The notes under the pieces are model-generated. The model saw only the letters and a list, made by a program, of their open reading frames with translations. It was not told the origin of the DNA and did no database searches. This document shows positions 41,576 to 53,900 of a DNA stretch of 64,000 bases, piece by piece; within the stretch, counting starts at the first letter, position 1; every line of letters begins with the position of its first letter. Origin of the DNA: Symsagittifera roscoffensis (taxonomy: Eukaryota > Xenacoelomorpha > Acoela > Convolutidae); assembly GCF_963678635.1 (NCBI RefSeq), contig NW_026970825.1:1-64000 (forward strand). Direction: 5' to 3'. The position numbers and the translations under genes were made by a program.

Positions 41576-41801
41576 CCGATAGATACAAAAAATATCAAAA
41601 CTTGCCTTCTTTTTAAGAGCATTGAACGAATCGTCAAAAATATCCGACATTATGATTTTAAACTTGTTTTAAAACAGTTTTAAACGTTTTTTTTTTTATC
41701 AAAACAAAGCACTTTAGAGGTCACCCTGTTCATTTGCCTTCATTGACTCTTTTTCAACTGTCTGTTGGCCATGTTTGCCCTGTACCATTGAGCTTTTTCA
41801 G

Positions 41802-41955
41802 TGGTGTCCTCGATTACGATTTACCGTGCGGAAGAGCCTGGGTCTGCCATTGCTACGGGAATTGCTGGCCACTTTTGAGAACGACTTCGTCATTGCTGCA
41901 GTAGCGGGAGCTCTGAAAAACATCTGCATTGATCTTGACAACAAGAAATTGATCG
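41802..41955 (+). CDS. CTNND: Delta-catenin exon: Armadillo repeat with NKKLIG motif
   Basis: Acceptor TTTTTCAG, donor GATCG|GTAAGC; 154 nt, entering in phase 0 and leaving one base. Residues run from WCPRLRFTVRKSLGLPLL through ENDFVIAAVAGALKNICIDL to DNKKLI. This matches the p120-family Armadillo repeat ending in the conserved ALRNL...NKELIGK pattern (established family feature). It is the first catenin exon visible; the preceding acceptor side is repeat-rich intron. Confidence 0.9.
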
Positions 41956-44900
41956 GTAAGCAATTTAAGCAAAAAAATCATTGTTAGTTTGTCGGGTATT
42001 ATCTTTCTGACGCATGATCTGTAGTACAATTTTTTTGACGTCCAAAAAATTTTTTTCATGAAAATTTTGTTCCAAAATTACTTTTGAATGTTAAATTCAT
42101 ATATCGTCGTTGTTTAGAATTTTTTTCTTTTCTATATCTTCATATAAACGCAAAATTCTAATAATTAAGAAAGTTTTTCAAATAAAAATACCAAACTTGA
42201 AAATAGTTAAGCAATGAATTGCAGAGCCTTTTGGTGAAACAAGAAGCATTTCAAAAAAATCCTGACAATTTTTTGCTCTCGCAATGTGATCACTTTAAAC
42301 TTTATCAGATTTCAAATAATTTTTCAGGAAGTGTCTTGCAATCGGGGCCTGGTTTTTTCACGTAAACCATTTTTCTTTCAAATCTGTCAGTTTCAAAGCT
42401 CTTGTATAGTTCTTAAAAAGATTTTTTGTTTTTCAGGAAAGTCTTAAAATGATCTAATAACTACAAATGTGCATTGTCCCGAGTTTCGTTGATGAGATTC
42501 GTTCACACCGATAGGTACCAGTGGGTTTAGAGGGGCGGACGCATCCGCACCCCCTTCCCTCTCTCCCTCAGGAATTCGACCCCCTGTCTACGTACGGGTC
42601 CCCACTTGTACTATTTTGAGATATCCATTTTTGGTGACGGTTTCTAGTGAAAAGTAGAACTTAGTTTTTAGATTCCCGGTGAAATAAAAATGTGCCAATC
42701 AATCCAGTTTTCTCAAATTGAGGTAATTTTGTCGAAAAAGAGTGAATCATAAAATTTTCCTAAAATTCAAAGAGTGTTAAGGCCGGATATGTTTAACTTT
42801 GAAAGTCGAAAGTTGAAATTTTTACAAATTTCATCAGTTTTTTCTCCTTCCTTCCGTTCATTGGCTTTTTTTCAAATATCTGTTGGCTAAGTTTGAATTT
42901 TCAAACACTAATAGGTTCTTTCCGAATTGGTCTGAAGGTTACGCGGTTGCCTTGGAATCCTATGGTCTGGGGTTTAAGTCCTGGTTGGACCTGAATTTTT
43001 TCAGCAGATATGATTTTTTTCAGGGAAAGTTTGATTTTTTATACTTTCGTTTGTCTGCTTATTTTTGTCGGCTTAGTTGCCAATGCATGTAGATTTTTCC
43101 TTGAACAATTTTTTTTCTATATCTGACAGTCACCCTGTTATTCTGTCAATTTACCAGCTTGGTTTTTGATTGAAAACTTTTTCATTAAATGGTTTCGGCT
43201 CATGGCATGGTATAACGGCGCTTTTGTTTCGTGCTCAATAGGTGTCTACCCAAGTACTGATCGCCTATTGGCCGCTCGGTTAATGACACTAAAAGCTTAT
43301 TTAATGCTTGTGGTTTTGTTTTGTACTGTTTTTATTCAGTTTTGATTATATTTTTGTCGTAATGATTTCGTCTTATTTTCTATTCGTATGCTTGCAATGC
43401 TACGCTTGCGTTTTATCGCAAGTGATACGAACCTGTGCTTCGTTCTGTGTAAATTTTGGGTTTAGAAACTCAATATTTCAATCAAATAGGTAGCTCTATT
43501 TGCAAAGGCGAGCATTGTGTTATCAATACAATTCAACTTTTTCCGATCTAACTCGTCGTAATTAAAATGCTCATTCTGATGGCATTTTTGCTGCTTAGAA
43601 CTAGCAATAGAGATGGCAATTATTAGCATATGCTAGCCGTATTTTTGGTGGCTGTTTTGATAAAGTCAGCTCATGGCGCAGATGCGAGGACGTGAGGTTC
43701 TCAATCTCCAGGTTGGGGTTTCGATTTCATGTAACTTCTTAGTGCCAATTTGGTGTTTTGTCGCCTCTGATTTCTTGTCTTGTGTTTTCTTCTGTGTTCA
43801 ATTTAGAGTGATTTTTGAGCTTGATCAATTCGCCGCTTGCGCAACGCGTTAAAAGAAAAATGGAAATTTCCCATATTAGCATTTTTCAAGTTTACAGAAA
43901 TTGATCTAAGCTTAAATATAAGTTTCTGGAGAAAAAAAAGTCGAGCACAAATATTCCGTCAGTTACTAGTTACATGTTACATGTTACATTTTCTACAGAA
44001 AGACCAAAAGTGATTTTTGTCCACCACCTCAATCTTTTTTGGTTTCAGGTGTGCATTGTACCTCTGAACTGATCAAACACCTGCCAGTCGACATTGAGAA
44101 CAACTTTGAGAACGTGTACTGTGAGAAAGTGGCCTTCGTCCTCCTTTGTCTGAAGGAGCTCTGTCGAGAGACTAAGTCCTGGGTGGGGGACGAGAGAGCG
44201 AAGGAGAAACAGAAGGTGCATGAGGACAACTGCAGGTAGGTGTCACCTCACAAAACGGAGTGAGTGTGTTCTGCTGTTGTGCTAATAAATGTAGAATCGG
44301 TTATTATAAATTAAGAAATGTATTTTATGGTGGAATTGGGTACTACTTAGAACCAAGCAATTTTTTTTCCTGGATGTGCATTCAAATTTCCCCAAACCCG
44401 GGCATTAATATCAAACATTTGATCACTTTGAACAAGTACCCAAAAGAGAGTCTTATTGTCATTGTTTCAAAACACGTAAGAGGAAATGTGTGGCCCAGCG
44501 AACAAAAAAATCTCTCAAAGATTTCTGTTGATCTCAATATATAAACTTGACATATAATTCAATAGTGTAATCAATTAAGTTGAGTTAATCAATGCGAAGA
44601 CTGTTTTTTTTAAGCTTTTTATCATTTCTACGATATTTGCACAGCAACCGGCTACTCTTTGTGTTATTTAGTTGTTGCTATAACAACTCAATGTTGCGAT
44701 TGGTTACTCGTATGCTCAATTTTAGATCGGAATTTGTTCGTTATTGAGGTAATGATATTCTCTGTTCCTATTGCCTACTCCTACTCTTGTATAAAATGAC
44801 GGTATCAGGTTGTTAGTAATTGCATCCTCATAAATCATTTGATAGATGATTTAATTGATTGTCGAATATACCTAAGTCTTTTTAAACAGAACCCTTAGCT

Positions 44901-47900
44901 GATGTCTGGAACCCTGAAAATGTTGCAAATCATTTGCGATTCGAGATCTCCAAAATAGTTTTTTTTTAAAGTACCGCTAATTGAGGATGTTTGTGTAGGT
45001 ATGTTCTACATGGCGATGGACTGAAGCTCATCATTCCCCTTGCAAAGTACAGAGATAGGAAAGAGTCGCAGTCACCCATTGGTACGTACTTTTCGATTTT
45101 TGTCATCGCGGCAAAAGACACAGAAATTTGACGACCTTTCTGACTTAATTTGCTCTTTGTTTTTACCGAATCATATTTAGTTCTTTTTTAAACCAATCAT
45201 ATAGCGTGACTTTTAGTGCCAATTCGGATAGTGAAGATAGCAGAGGAGCTGCTGGTTGAGATGTGGAACTGCAAGTCCATGCGGAAGGAGTACAAGGAGA
45301 GTAACTTCAGGAGGCCTCACTTTGACCCCCGGGCACTGGTGGGGGTGGAGAGAACTCACGAGCCCAAGACAGTCTCATCCACATTGGTCAGTGCAGTTGT
45401 TGCGGTCGTTTTTAAAGTTTGAAAGATCGATGAGATTTATTTAGTTTTTTGGGGGGTCTCTTTTTCCTTTCCCGCATCTGCAACTTGTAATTAGCTGAGT
45501 TCTTGTCTGACTCTAACTAATGCTTGCTTGTCTACGTGTGATGTATTTAAGTATTTCAAAGTGTCGTATAAGTACAGCAATTTGGTTATTCTTTTTTATC
45601 ACCATCTCAAAACTGATGAGATCTTTTGTAGCAAATTGCTGTAATTATACGACACTTTGAAATACTTAAATACATCACACGTAGACAAGCAAGCATTAGT
45701 TAGAGTCAGACAAGAACTCAGCTAATTACAAGCTGCAGTTTTGAGATGGTGATGAAAAAGAATAACGAAACTAATTGTTTCGTTGTGCTTTCAGCGCAAG
45801 AGTAGAGCGAAGTCCGCTGATGACCTGAACAACAGCTTCGGAGGCACTAGATCCAGACACGGCACTGCCAGCAGAGGCGCCACCGCCAACCGTCACGGGG
45901 GGTCTTCTACTATGGTCAGTCGTGGGGGTGGGGCAGGTACAGCTGGGGAAGGAAGAGGCGACTACAACGGGTATGAACAGGGGGGAAGCTACTCTGCGAG
46001 AGATGCTGCAGCAGTGAGTCCAGCGATGACTCCGCACAGCGTTACCAGTGGCGAAGCAGGGCAGTTGCAGCCGGATTATAATAACCTTAATCGACGCTAT
46101 TCGGGTGAGAATTTGAAGAAAACGGATTGTTTATAAATACCTTAAAAAATTTCTTTATTTTCGAATTCTGATGTGGTCTTCATTTTAAGGTTGTGAGCCA
46201 TTCAAGTTCTTGATTAAAGTTTTGTCGAAATGTTTGTTCTTGGTCCATTCTAAACGTTTTTGTATCTTCTGTAAGTTTTAATTTGTTCGTGTTTTTAAGG
46301 CGATAATGGCGATAACTACATGCAGAATGAATATCGTCCTCAAGTAAGTGCCATGCGTACAACACGTACAAAACATCACTGATTTCTTAAATTCCATATC
46401 AGGTTTCTAAGACACTGATTTTTTTTCAGGATATGATGGATGCTCCAATAGCTGCCCCAAGGGGCTTGGATCCGTTTCAAATTCAGAATATGAGCCCAAA
46501 TGTGAGAGGAATTATCTGAATCCAAAAATAAAATCATTTGTTAGACCACATTTAAGATTAATTGCACTTTAAGGTTTGCTTTCATCAGAATAAAGTTGCG
46601 GTTTTGGTTTTTGTTGGGGGTGCAGCGATAAGCATGTGTGTCTATCAGCTTGTGAACATAGCTTTAATTAGAAAAAACAACAGAGGCAAAATCCTTTTTT
46701 CTATAATCATTAGATAATAAGGGAACTAAGAATTGTAGGCAAATTGAATATTCGTTCAAAACGTGCAGTTTAAAGTTTACACGCAGTTTTACATTTAGAT
46801 TTTGATTAATCAAATTATGAAATAGTAAGCGAGCCAACCACATTGTTTTACTTGGGCATTCTAATCGACGGTCCACGATTTTGTTTTTCGAATGTTTGTT
46901 GCTAAAAATATTTCTTTTTTCTAAATGTAGTCTACTTACATCTCTCGGAGTTCTAGTTTCTTCACTAAAGTGTGACTCAATCTCAGGTCTGTTATTGGGA
47001 ATGCTTGCCGTGCTATTTAGTGAATGTTGAAAACGCTTAAAGAATCGATATTATCTTTCCCTTCAAAAATTCTTCTCCAATTTGATGGACTCGTCTTTTT
47101 GATTAATCCGCCCAAATTTGCGTGAAAGCGCAACAACTATAATGAGCACATGCTGCAAAGACATAGTAATTTTCAACCTATCAGGCTCGAACTTTTTTAT
47201 TTCTTGGGTTGAAATTTTGACTCGGGCGAATTTGGGTGGAGTAACTATAAAGACCTCGGTGGAGTTTCTATACCTGACTGAATCGTACCCGTCATAGCAG
47301 TTTCAGTGATTAAATAACAGTTAAAAAATACTTTTGATTATTCAATGTAGTGGAAAGAGATTTATTGTCTTTAAAATGAGATCAAAATCAAGATTTTGGG
47401 TAAGTAATAACTATAAATAACACCGTATTCAAAGTTTCTCGTAAAATAGTGTGCAATGAATTCGTTTTAGTTTAGTTTGCACTAGTAGAATGTGATAAAG
47501 GGGCTCTTCTAAAGAAATAAGGATTTTCAATCAATTAACGTGATTTTTCTGCTCAAATCTCGTATTATCGTATACTGAATGATGATTTTCTAACGTAGTT
47601 TTCGGGCATTGGGTCCATATGGCATGGGCAATTCCCACAGTGCAAGAGTGCGTTTATTGACGTGTGTGATGATGGTATGTGTGTGTGTGTTTAGTTGAAC
47701 CATTCACCAGTTAATAGCGTCACTTCGGATCGCAACTCCACCTCCTCTCATCAATTTGCACCTCCCTCTGCTAACCACAGCATCCGAAGCAACAACACCA
47801 CCACCAACCAAAATCTAAGCACGCCTCACCAACCCTCGCATGCACAAACCAATTCTCCTATGGTTAATAACTCACAAATGGGTGGTGTGTTGGATTCCCA

Positions 47901-50900
47901 TGAATACTCGAGTGTGAGTGCTTAGATATAGCTCATCATTACACAAGCAAGGCTTGTGTTATAGTATGAACTCTCTTTTTCCAACCTAAGTCGCAAATAT
48001 TTTGAAAGTGTTCATTTTGATCAATAACCAGCTATTAAGTACAGCCAATGCTAAGGATATTAAGACTATTATATTAAAAATTGCACTTTAGCTTCAAGTT
48101 ATCATGGATATATAGCGTAGAGGTAGGGAAGGAGACCTGCAGCAAAATAAGAGGGTTCGAACCTGGGCAGGGTCGGATGTTTTCGTCCGCTCTAAATTGA
48201 GGCATGTTAGTCGGTAATTTTTTTTTTCAAATTGACTAGTACTGCTAATGATAACGCTACTGGATAAAAAAATGAGTAAAACTTCGACTCTACAAAAACT
48301 CTTATGTGATGCACGCCAATTATGAGTCTGCATGATTGCTAAGTGGCGCAAGCCAATTATAACGCATAGTCATATTTTTTGCTTGTGTTTGCGAAGTGCA
48401 ACTTCCCCTCTGTGTAATAATTACTTTTCGTTACCTATCTCTTTTTGGAATCATGCTGGTGGATAAAATAATTCAAGTGAATGATATCTCCAAAAAAACA
48501 AAGCACAAAAGATTCAAGAATGAAAAAAAATGCGATTTAGTTTATTTTGAAAAATCTTCCGAAATTCTCCCCCTTTGCTTGACTTGTCTTTTTGCTTAAT
48601 CCGCACAAATGTACTTGAATGCGCATTACTGCTAAATTTACCGCGTTGATCCATCTATGATTGTCAGAAGCTCCAAATTTAGTCAATCAATTTGGAACAT
48701 TTTTCTTTTCTGATTTTGACCTGGGCGGAATAAGTTAAAAGACCCAGCTGGGCTTTCTTTGCATGTCTTCATCCTACCCACCGTAGAAGTTTCAGTGGTT
48801 TGGGAATAGTCAAACAATGCTATATGACTATGCAACATAATATATGGAGAGCTTTTTTGGATAATGGAAAAAATAAATGTTTTGAAAGGATCATAGTATT
48901 TGTACACTGTTTTCTAATATGTGATAACAAAATCAAAACTTTTAGTTCACCCAGAATCATAAAAAATCCTGCGTTCATATTTTTTATAACAATGTTTGAT
49001 GAATGCAATTTTTCTCTGGCTTACAATAACTGTTAATTAGGTACCGGTCTTCTCTCGTGACAGAAGGACCGTTTGCACGCACCGATAAATTTAGCTTATT
49101 TTATTCAGATGTTCGAATTTTTAGCTTATTTTATTCAGATGTTCGAATGCAGAGTTATGATTGGCAAAAAAAAAGATTTAGGGCATTCAATCATTTTGGC
49201 ATGAGGTAAACCGGCATGCGATGGAAGATTGTGTATTGATTTTGTGTTTATTTAGTTCCACAATTCGCGAATTAACAGCGTCACTTCGGATCGAAACTCC
49301 ACCTCCTCTCATCAATTTGCACCTCCATCTGCTAACCACAGCATCCGAAGCAACAACACCATCAACAGCAACAACCATCTTAACCCACCTTACCAACCCT
49401 CACAATCACAAACCAGTTTGCCCATGGCTAATAATTCACAAACACGTGGTGTGTTGGATTCCCATGTATACTCGAGTGTGAGTGCTTATATATACGCAAT
49501 CATCATCATGATGATTTTTAGTAGCCGCTTATTTTTTCACACCAGATGTTAGACACGATATATTCGGTCAAGTGAATGTTTTCCCAAGATAAACTTTAAC
49601 ATCAACATTTATTCCTCTGAGCCGTACATTTCCAAAATTTTTATCCAAAAAAAAATAACTGGGTTATCCTTCTAGATTTATTCCTCTGCGCCCAACAATT
49701 TTTCCGAACTTTTGAAGTACAGCCTAATTCAGTTCTTTGCGAAGTAAAGTTGCAGTTGTGGTTCAAGATCCTCGATATTACCACAAATTGAACGAAATCG
49801 AAGTTTGATTCTTTCAAAAGTTTGTTGTGTGCACGTTTTGTGTTAGTTTTTGAACGGCGTGTTGTATTAATTTGATTCTAACAGAAGTGATTAGCTGGTA
49901 TAGGAGTATTGGAGCATACCTTGGTTTTTTCAGAGGCCTGAATACTTCAACTCGTTACAGGTACAGGCGTGATTTCTTGAGGCCATCAATTGACGAAACT
50001 GAACTAGTATGAAACCTCATTTTGCACTGATTGTGAAAATATCATGCATCTTTTTTTAAGCATTGGGGTATTTACACTTGCTTATTTACACAGCTTAGTG
50101 TGTTATTAGGAACCTTCTTTTTTTCTAAGCTAGCTCGCAAATAAAAAAGTTCATTAAAAGTGTTCACTTATTTGGAAATTTCTCTGTAGCATTGGAAATT
50201 GCATAGATTTTTCGAGGTAAATAACTTGAGTAACAGAAATAATGAACAATTTCGAATGTTTATTTTTTTTATAATTCAGAATAATCGTCTTCTTTGGCGA
50301 TTTTGCCTAGCAGTAATTTCTATGACTGGAAGACAAATGTCCTGAGTTCGAATCCGGCTTTTGCAGTATTTTTTTTAAAATTTGCGGGCCTATCAATTAT
50401 CGGTTTACTTTTGTTGGCTTAGTTGCCTCTCAGCGCGAAACTTAAGAAGTAATTAATTCAAGGCCCTTTCAGATTGTAAATATCTTTTCACAAAAATTTT
50501 TCAATTTTTTTCGGTTCGTGGTTTTCGTCCTAATTTCTGTCGGTTAATTTTCCGTTTTTAAACGCCATTTTATCTGGTAGGGCTTTTACTGGTTTACTTT
50601 TTAAAACATGGGTTTTCGTTCTTCTCTTAATTGTTCAAACAGTTTCAGTTTATGTTATATCGACTTAGTCCGCTTATTTTGCGTCATTTCGAGAGCAAAA
50701 TATATCCGTTTGGGATTTTTTGTTTCAGTTTGGATGGGTCGTAAAAATTTGTCATAAAAAGTTTTGGCGACAAATTTTGGCTCGAAACCTGTTGAGCCGA
50801 AAACAAAACTGTTTTCAATAATGGGTTTTCGTTTTTCTTCTAAATATTTAAACAAATTCAGTTTAGGTTATATCGACTTAGTCCAGTTATTTTGCGTCAT

Positions 50901-53900
50901 TTCGAGGGCAAACAATATCCGTTTGGGATTTTTTATTTCAGTTTGGATGGGTCGTAAAAACTTATAAATTTTATGAAACTTTTTATGACAAATTTTTACG
51001 ACCCATCCAAACTGAAATAAATAATCCCTAAAAGGATATTGTTTGCCCTCGAAATGACGCAAAATAAGTGGACTCAGTCGATATAACATAAACTGAATTT
51101 GTTTAAATATTTAGAAGAAAAACGAAAACCCATTATTGAAAACAGTTTTGTTTTCGGCTCAACAGGTTTCGAGCCAAAATTTGTCGCCAAAACTTTTTAT
51201 GACAAATTTTTACGACCCATCCAAACTGAAACAACCGCTCGGTAAATAGTTTTCATTCTTAAGGGCTGTTTATGAACTTCATCCGATACAATTATGATGT
51301 TTTTGTATCTGTAATGTTTCAACTTTTGTCAAGTTATTTTTTCCTACGTATTTTTCATTCACTATTTTGTGGCGCAATGTTTTTTTTCCTCGGTATTTTC
51401 ATTCACTATTTTGTGGCGCAATATTTTTTTCTTGCATCGCAAGTGTTGCAAAGCTCCGTTTTGCCTCTGTGTGTAATTTGTAGTTATTCTCTATCCTGAT
51501 TTAGTACATTATTACCCATGTGGTTATTAAGCGTTGTTAAACCGGAATGTATACATTTTTCAGGTCAACAACTTGTTAAACATAATCACTTGTATCTTGT
51601 TTGATAATAAATGCGAACTTCTATGCGTCCCTGGCCAACTTGCCTGAAGGTAACGAATATGCTTGGGATGTCAAAGGCCCTGGGTTCAAAACTGACAAGG
51701 ACCTGTTTTTTCTGTTTCAAAAAAAATGGTCGGTTTTTTTTGTTTCGCTAAAGAAGTTCCTCAACCCAGGTTAATTCGCCTCATTTTGTATCAGATTAAT
51801 CGCCCATTTTTGAGTCGTTTCAAGGGAAACACAATTTAAACACTCCCCTCCGCACTCCCCTTGGAAAATGTCTGTGGGGAATATTTGACTCATACTTTTG
51901 ATTTTTTTTTCTCGATAACTACTCCTCTCAAATCTGAGTTTTTGGTTTCAATTAATAAAACGGTTCTGAAACGCTCCGGGCTTAAGCGGCTACGCCCAAG
52001 TTGTTTTACGCATAATAGTCAAGTTTTTGATATTTGACCGTTTTGTGAATCTTTTCCACTTTTCTCGAAAACTAACCTCTCAAATCTGTTAATTCGAGTT
52101 CAATGGATATAAAGGGCATTGGTTAGCTCCCCTGCATTAGCGGCCACTAACAAAATTTTAAACACAAAAAGTAATTGCTCTCGGAAATGTCAAGTTTTGA
52201 TTTTTTGACCGTTGTGTAAACTTTTTGAGTATTTGTTCAATCAAAACTACAGGTTGAGTGAATCACATCAGCATAAACAGCTGCGCCTTTTGTCACACAA
52301 AAAGCTATGATCTCGAAAATAACAAATTATTTTTGATTTGTTGACTGTTTTTTTTTGGATTTTTCTCGCTAATCTCACCAAATCTGATATAATAGGTTTA
52401 ATCGAAACTACAGGTTGTTGAAAGCCTACCTTTTTAATTGGCTATGCCCACCTTATTTAAGAAAAATTTATAGCCTTTAAAGAAGTCAAAGTTTTGAAAC
52501 TAAGACAGTTTTTCCGGAAGTTTTTGACTTTACGCGAAAACTACCATCGTTATTCTCAGGTTGTTATCAATCGAGAAATCGGTTTTGGGAATCTTCTCTA
52601 CTTAAGCAGCCACAACCTGCTTTTTCCAAAAAAAAAGTTATGGGTTTTGGAAAGTCTTTTGACCGTTTCACAAGTTTTTTGAGTTTTCTTGAAATTTAGT
52701 CAATCAAATTTGAGATGAAAATTTCAATTGATAGATCGGGTTGCGATCTTTGTTCCTGCTTAAATTTTTGTAAGATTAAAGTTATATTCTTGGGAATATT
52801 GATTATCTCAAATTATTTTATTTTTCTCACTCATTTTAATAGAGAACCAACTATGTTTTTGGGCGAAGTCCAGTTTTTGAAATCCCATTTTTCGTGCCGC
52901 ATCAGCATAGCAAATTCATTTTTGACTTTAGTTTTTTATGTTTTTGTGGTATCGCAAATGGTGCGCAGCTCTGCTTCACCTCTGTGTTAGGAGCCGATTA
53001 ATGTAGTTCAAACACTGATGTAGGTCGCGATGATTTTTTCTTTTTTTTTCAAGAGGTTCAAACTTCCTTTTTCGCGGTTTGACTTGATTTCAAAGTTCAG
53101 TTGATTTCCTTTGGTGAAAGGAAGGCAAATTCCACAATCGATTAACAAAATGTAAAGGTCACAAAAGGTGATCGTCTCCTAGTTTCGAAAGTGGAATTTA
53201 TTTATCGAATTTCCCAGCGGAATAACAATTTTACCTGTTGATTCAGTTTTCTCAAATTTGGGTAAATTTTATCCAAAACTGTCTATCATAAATTGTTCTA
53301 AAAGTTCAAGAGCTTCAAGGCCATCTATTTTTTCTACGAAATTCGAAAGTTTTTTGCTTGAAAAGTGTGTTTGGCTTAAATGGTTCCGGCTTTTTTTACA
53401 TAGATTTAGTCACGCTATGTTGCATTGTGTTAAGTTGAACAGATTTAATTCTTGTAGTTTTCTCGATGTTTTTCCCAAATTAAACAGCATTTGAGACAAA
53501 CGTACGAAACTTTTGTAGATTGTTTTATTTTATTTTTTGTCCGCTGGCTTACATTAATATGTTTGCGTTTTATCGTGTGGGGTGCGAAGGTCCGCTTAGC
53601 CTCTGTGGTCTAAAAACTCCTCAGGTGTCGATTAATTCTAATTTTGAACGAGAGCGTCTTTTTTCTCAAATTTTCGAAAAGATCTTTTTGAAACATCGTC
53701 CTTGGTGACGGTTGTTCGAGATCTACTGTGAACTGCGCTCGTTGCTAGCAAAGAAGCAACGTTTACACTTCGCAGCCTCGAAAAACAATCCCAAAATTAC
53801 TTTTAGGCATTAATCACAGGCACAAGCGCCCTTCTCATATAAACTTAAGGTAGTCTTAAGTAACAATTTTCTGCCGTGAACAGCAGCAACTTTCTTTATT

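Larger units (their letters stand above)
40031..41801. other. Intron sequence with dispersed repeats, no exon seen
   Basis: Tail of the long intron before the first catenin exon in the window. It holds a dispersed-repeat copy (about 40,330-40,680), a hAT-type MITE (40,936-41,301) and a related element (about 41,331-41,575). An open stretch of 132 codons at 40,428-40,826 overlaps the dispersed repeat, has no recognisable domain and is not called as a gene. The last 20 bases before 41,802 form a good acceptor (GAGCTTTTTCAG). Confidence 0.6.
41956..44048 (+). other. Catenin intron of 2.1 kb with repeats
   Basis: Contains a truncated MITE (42,475-42,645), a piece of the dispersed AT-rich repeat (42,640-42,830), a tRNA-like segment (42,920-42,995), the hairpin motif (43,405-43,445), a second tRNA-like segment (43,665-43,735) and a short TTACATG tandem (43,970-43,990). 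I see no further exon. Confidence 0.6.

Noticed and set aside
47600-47649. Possible extra catenin exon (GGTCCATATGGCATGGGCAA region)
   Set aside because: It has an acceptor-like TAACGTAG and donor-like AAGA|GTGCGT, and one frame is pleasingly GPYGMGNSHSAR. But the 49-nt length would break the phase-0 chain between the exons ending at 46,501 and starting at 47,695. It is left out unless RNA shows otherwise.
50655-51089. Three mirrored open frames of 66-73 codons
   Set aside because: They are the two strands of a foldback repeat reading the same sequence; the similarity comes from the inverted arms, not from related genes.
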